A stretch of 23,365 nucleotides of DNA, taken from the NCBI GenBank assembly GCA_018398765.1, contig JAHBMJ010004762.1, positions 54,656 through 78,020 on the forward strand, read 5' to 3'. Positions 19,001-23,365 of this stretch are shown here, piece after piece; positions within the stretch are counted from its first letter, which is position 1; the number at the start of each line of letters is the position of its first letter. Both the position numbers and the translations under genes were made by a program. The notes under the pieces were generated by a model that made no database searches, was not told the DNA's origin, and worked only from the letters and a program-made list of their open reading frames with translations. This stretch comes from Chromera velia. Lineage: Eukaryota > Sar > Chromeraceae.

Positions 19001-22000
19001 CCCCCCCGACGCACAGGGGAGACCTCTCAATTAGGAGACGGAAGAGAATATCGTCCTCAGCTTCCATGACCTGCTTGAAGGAGAGGGAGGTCCAGGATTG
19101 GACCTGGGAGGGAGAGAGGGAGGGGGGGGTCTCTCCTGGAGAATCGATCGGGGCGGCAGAAGAGGGGGTCTTTGTTTCTTTTTCCTTCGTCGAGGAAGAG
19201 GAAGGCGGCTTTTGGATGCTTTCCTGCACGACTGTTTTGATTTCAGAGACCGTCACTTTCTTCTTCAATGCTCTCCTCTCTCTCCCCTTCGGCGTCGGCG
19301 CCTCACTCCCAAGGTCCGCTCTCCTTGACTCTCCAGCTGGGGATGGGGACTCGTCTCCTGTCCCATCCTTTGCACTCATCTCGCCGATACTTTTCAAAGG
19401 AACTAGACGGAAGGAATGTTTGCCCATCTTCTCTGTCTCTCTCATTAACTGGTCCTTTTCGACGCTGTCGATATTCTTCATTTGCCCCTTCTTGGAAGGA
19501 GAATCGTCTCCTGCAGGCAGGCACGTGTATGCAAACACAGAAAGAGTCAAAGGAGCACGTGCACTTGTCACCTCTTTTGAAAGATCTGGGAGACACTGAA
19601 AGCGTTTCGAAGAGAGAGACACAAAAAAATCTCATCCCCGATCGAAGTGCGCCTATCTGTTCTCTCCCTCTTCATGCAAGCGACAGACCGACCCTCTTTG
19701 GCCTGAGTTCCCACAGAGGTCACCAACAGATCCAAAGCCAGGCGCTTAAGCTCTTCAGGACTCTCTTCTTGTGCAGACCGCACGAGCAACTGCTCGTCGC
19801 GTTTCCATCTGCAGGCATCACCCGAAAAAAAAAAAGACACTCAATACAACCACACAGATGGAAAGACAGGCGGGGCTTCCCTCACCCAACTGGTAAAACG
19901 GATGAGAGGAAGAAAAGGAGACGGAATGACTGAGTCTTTGAGTGGGTGGAATTGATTTTCCAAAACAATTACAGAAAAAAAAAAGGAGGAAGGACGAAAG
20001 CAAGAGGGTGGGGAAAGAAGAGAGAAAAGAAGAGCGGGAGGGAAGGCAGAAAGGGAAGTTGAAAGGAAAAAAGGATGCAACTGAGTAAGTACCGAAGAGT
20101 GAAAGGGGTACAGGAAGGACGGAAGGGAGATAGGAAGAAGGAAGGGAGAAAGGAGGGAAGAAAGAAACGAAGAGAAAAAAAAACGGTCAGACACACAAAC
20201 TGAATGAGAAAAGGCCGATGAAACGAACGAAAAATCGAGAGAGAACTACAACTCATGAAAGAGAGAGCAGACCCACCTGTAGCGGCAGATGAGGGCAAGC
20301 CTGAAAAGGAAGGCCTTGGCCAGGGGGGGAGAGGAAATTTCTGTAAGACTGATACCCTCTTGCTGTACAATCTCATGCCCGAGTCCGCAAAGAGCCCGGT
20401 GCCATTGTCTGAAAATTCCCCATCTGACACAGAGACGTGAGACTTCTTCCTCGATCTCCGCGCTGACCTCACGAAGCTCTGCCATTCTTTCTCTCACTTT
20501 GTGCCTGGGAAAGACTTCAGAAGAGTTCGTTTTTGGACAGAGGACGGTGAAGATGTGACCGAGTCCGTGAGAGAGTTTGGTCAATGTCAGTCGACGATGT
20601 AGACTGAGATTGTCGTACCTTGTGTAGACTTTCAAAAACAGTCGGTGAATTTTGGTCTTCTGGATCATTTGAAGGGCTTTCGGAAGGTCCACTGCTGCTG
20701 TCTTATGGAGTTTTTTGAAAAGCGGGTACAGCTTCTTCAGGAATCCAGACACCAGCGTGATCCCAGCAAAAGCCATGAAGCCAGCAAACAGCAAAGCCGC
20801 GATCATTGCCCAAAAGAGAATCCATCCGGCGCCTGGCTGAAATATGTAAATGCCCTGCGAAACAATCGAGACGAATTTAGGGCAAGAAGATGTTTGTGGA
20901 TTTCATTGTCTGCAGTACATTAAATGGAAACTCTGAATAGGCAGTTTCTATGCCTGTGTCGGAAGATCTCTACTTCCAAGAAAAGCCGACACCATTTGAC
21001 AGAACTGCTAGTTTTGATGACCAATTGGAGGCTCAGGGCTCACATGCGTGTCTGCTAGGATCAGAATGAGAGCATCTTTGAAGGTTGTTGTCGCGCGTTT
21101 CTTTGTGGACTGACGGTGAAGATGATCAGGATGAGAGTCCAGGTCCCCAGGGAGGCAGTTTCGAGACGGTTGAGGACGTCGGCTTGGATGGAGAGGAACG
21201 GCCTGAAGGAAGAAAAGATCATGACAGAAGGGGGCAGGAGGAAGGGATCGAGGCCCCGGGGGGGAGGGAAGAAGATGCATTGGAAAAGGGAAGAAAAATG
21301 TAAGCCTTCCCCTCTGCACGAGCTTCTTTTAGCGCAGCGAGATGCGAGAGAGATAAATCTTAAGGACACTACGGATGATGCGCTGCAACAGGCACATGCA
21401 GAGCCTGACACAACTTTCCATACGCATACATGAACCAGAAAAAAGACCTCGAGAGAGAGAGAGAAAGTGATCCGCACCCACGAGACGCGAGCTGGCTGAC
21501 TGACTGGCAGAGGGTCTGAACGATTAAGAAGAATGCCGCATGGAGGAGAAGAGGAAAGATTCGACTATCAGGATCTGCTGTCATGCTGAAGGCCATCAGG
21601 ATCTCCAGAGAGAAGGTGCGAAACATGACGACAACCTCCCCTGCACGGAGAGAAAATAAGAAAACCCTTAGAGGAATGCATACATACATGCATACATGAG
21701 GACGCTGACCAGGATGAGCAAAATGACGCTCTGGAAAGGCACCGATCCTAGTGTAAATGAGACAAAGCCGGCTATTTCCAAAAAAAAAAAAAACTTTGAT
21801 TACTCTTCTTTCGTTCATTCCTCTGCCCGCTTCCTCCACACCAACCCTATCTTGGTCCTCTTTCCCCAGACTCCCCACCCAATTGACTGACTGACGTACA
21901 GAAAAAATATTTGTCCTTGTACCCCGCGATGAGGAAGGAGAAGATTCGGATCAGCTGCTTCTGCTTCATGCGCGTCGTTCCATAAAATTCGATGAAGTTC

Positions 22001-23238
22001 AGGGGGGGTCCGACTGTGTCTTCTGTCGATCTCTGCACTGATCCGTCTCCGCGTTGTCTTCCTCTTTCCCCTTCTGACGGGGTGACTCCCGTCTCGAGTG
22101 CTCCATCTTTTCCATCTTTGTTCTTTAGAGTGGTCGGCTGTTGACTCTCCATCCCGCCTTCCACAGAGATGAGAAGAGAAGATTGAACCCTAGTCCCCCC
22201 ACTCGCCTCCGATTCCAGATCGTCTCTTCCGTGTCCCCTCCCTCCGACAGTCAGGCTCTCTTCTGAAGAGCGGATGTCCATCAGTCGAGTCGTGGCGGTG
22301 GGAGACGGCGTGCCAACAGTCGGAGAGCTTCCATGCGTTTCTCTCCTGCTGTTCTCCCCCTCTCTGGGCTTCGAGCTTACCTCCTTTTCTCCTTGATCCA
22401 ACCCCAGAATTTCAGAGGCGCTCTGCCTCTCCAGACGCTTTTTGCTCACTATAAGGAGACAGCAAGAGAAGCGGACAGAGGCAGAGGGACAGAAACATGA
22501 GATAGACATACAAGGACGCTCGAAATCAATTTATCCGAGCCTCAAGAGGCGTATCGACACACTCGAGATCAAAATGAAGAGGCATCTGTATACATTGTCC
22601 ATCGGGTCGCCTTCCGACCAAAGTCCGTCGTCACGATTGCGCATCCTCACAGAAGAAAGCCACTGCCCAAAATGCAACAGAGAGAATGATAGAGGACGTG
22701 CTTCCTTCTTACCTTACCCACCTGCGAAGAGAGTGATGACCACAGAGGGCAGAATGCCGACGTAGAGTATGATGATCAGCAGCGCGACAATAAAAAAGGT
22801 CCGGTAGGCGTCTGAGGTGCACACGATTGACCTGTAGGCAGTGATCAGACAGACAAAAATGAAAGGGAGGCTCCTCTTCCTCTGCTGCAAAACAAAAAAC
22901 GGTCTTGTTGTCACACGTACAGACCGACATCGGAAGGCACATCTGTTTGCTGTCCCGCTCGAAGGTGGACTCCTTTCCTCCTTCTCTATCTCTTCTTCTT
23001 CACACGAGCCCAATTACTTTTGCAGCTCCTATTCATTTCCTCACTGCATCCTTGACTGAAACAGAGACTCACTTTGCGACCACTGAATGCGACAATTAAG
23101 GAAGGACTGATCGATCCTTCCACTGACTCACTCACTCACTCACTTTGCCGCCACAAGACGAGGCTCCAGATCCTCCTCGAAAGCCTCGCACTTGAGAGTG
23201 TCGAGCATGCTGAGAACGTTCATCCAGAGGAATGCACA
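16005..23238 (-). CDS. C-terminal part of a large multi-pass membrane protein with a long RS/RE/RD-rich tail (5' partial)
   Basis: Proposed exons, 5' to 3' on the minus strand: 23238-23144, 22831-22722, 22448-21900, 21640-21505, 21202-21115, 20854-20277, 19808-19693, 19510-18797, 18714-18203 and 18107-16005. All nine junctions are GT-AG and in phase, giving 1,666 visible residues. The start lies right of the window. Membrane module: LWMNVLSMLDTLKC, then SIVCTSDAYRTFF and a span FIVALLIIILYVGILPSVV; a 180-residue polar loop; YKDKYFFWEVVVMFRT and a span; FPLLLHAAFFLIVQTLC; NRLETASLGTWTLILI; and GWILFWAMIAALLFAG. This order matches the C-terminal membrane region I know from very large cysteine-rich surface proteins of alveolates, often annotated as ephrin-receptor-like. 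The N-terminal ectodomain is not visible. A 190-residue Leu/Arg/Lys-rich cytosolic part follows, then a Ser/Pro-rich linker, a predicted helical segment around EEEVLQTLAAVGDAFF, an acidic block (17560-17640) and a roughly 400-residue RS/RE/RD repeat region ending TYMGYLSKMFG. The exon 9 donor (GTATTT at 18202) is weak; GTGTGT about 40 bases later in the same frame is an alternative. Confidence 0.78.
19969..20190. repeat. Long polypurine/polypyrimidine tract in an intron
   Basis: On the plus strand about 220 bases are almost all A and G (GGAAGG, AAGAAA and GGGAG words), with few interruptions. On the coding minus strand this is a pyrimidine tract inside the intron 20276-19809, although it ends about 160 bases before the acceptor. 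Tracts like this can form triplex DNA. Confidence 0.75.
21688..21771 (-). other. Candidate cassette exon encoding an extra transmembrane segment
   Basis: Between the exons ending at 21900 and starting at 21640, an 84-nt open segment is flanked by an acceptor (T-run then AAATAG) and a GTATGT donor. It reads GFVSFTLGSVPFQSVILLIL and onward, a strongly hydrophobic span. Entry and exit are both phase 1, so it can be included or skipped without changing frame. Skipping restores the expected YFFWE junction, so the exon is either alternative or a relic. Confidence 0.45.
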
Positions 23239-23319
23239 CTTGTGTGTGTGTGTGTGTGTGTGTGTGTCTGTGTGTGTGTGTCTGTGTGTGTCTGTGTGTG
23301 TGTGTGTCTGTGTGTGTGT

Positions 23320-23358
<39 letters not shown>

Positions 23359-23365
23359 TGTGTGT
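23239..23365. repeat. (TG)n microsatellite
   Basis: About 120 bases of TG units, with occasional TC and GA interruptions, run to the right edge of the window. On the minus strand this is a CA repeat that ends in CAAG exactly at the proposed acceptor of the exon 23238-23144. The gene therefore depends on a repeat in place of a normal pyrimidine tract. Confidence 0.9.

Noticed and set aside
18817-19599. Plus-strand 260-codon frame
   Set aside because: It is the shadow of the minus-strand exon 19510-18797, which has matching phases on both sides.
1-23365. Bacterial-type features, CRISPR arrays, tRNA or rRNA genes
   Set aside because: The repeats are simple sequence or a minisatellite without spacers. 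I saw no cloverleaf or rRNA-like stretch, and the gene structure is clearly eukaryotic.

Overview
This is a nuclear genome window from a eukaryote with intron-rich genes. GC content is near 50 percent, GT-AG introns run from about 65 to 650 nt, low-complexity tracts are dense, and TGCATGCA motifs recur. Together with a multi-pass surface protein of a type I associate with alveolates, this points to an alveolate. A chromerid alga such as Chromera, or a coccidian relative, fits best, but the genus is an inference. Most coding sequence lies in short exons, so I built gene models by eye from splice sites and checked that every exon junction keeps the reading frame.

Layout, left to right. (1) 3-2297, plus: 3' part of an unrecognised proline-rich and acidic protein with a glycine-containing C-terminal domain, followed by an AATAAA at 2357. 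(2) 2402-6595, plus: a ten-exon calmodulin/light-chain-like protein of about 220 residues with one canonical EF-hand and three degenerate ones. A 36-bp minisatellite sits in its third intron. (3) 6596-10061: gene-poor DNA with an AT-rich stretch, duplicated A/T/G homopolymer cassettes, many microsatellites and a duplicated segment of about 260 bp. (4) 10062-12189, plus: a small basic protein of about 167 residues that may start MGVCQ, a possible lipid-anchor N-terminus. (5) 12190-13403: intergenic, with palindromes and a cluster of TGCATGC motifs. (6) 13404-15216, plus: a seven-exon gene for a predicted secreted protein of about 448 residues. (7) 15270-15960: an AT-rich island between convergent genes. 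(8) 16005-23238 and beyond the right edge, minus: the C-terminal 1,666 residues of a large multi-pass membrane protein whose cytosolic tail ends in a roughly 700-residue acidic and RS/RE/RD-rich region.

The genes do not form an operon or an evident pathway. Genes 1, 2, 3 and 4 run head to tail on the plus strand, and the membrane-protein gene converges on them. The most notable items are the membrane protein joined to an SR-like tail, a phase-symmetric extra transmembrane cassette exon inside it, and the frequent use of GTCAGT-type donors with C at +3.
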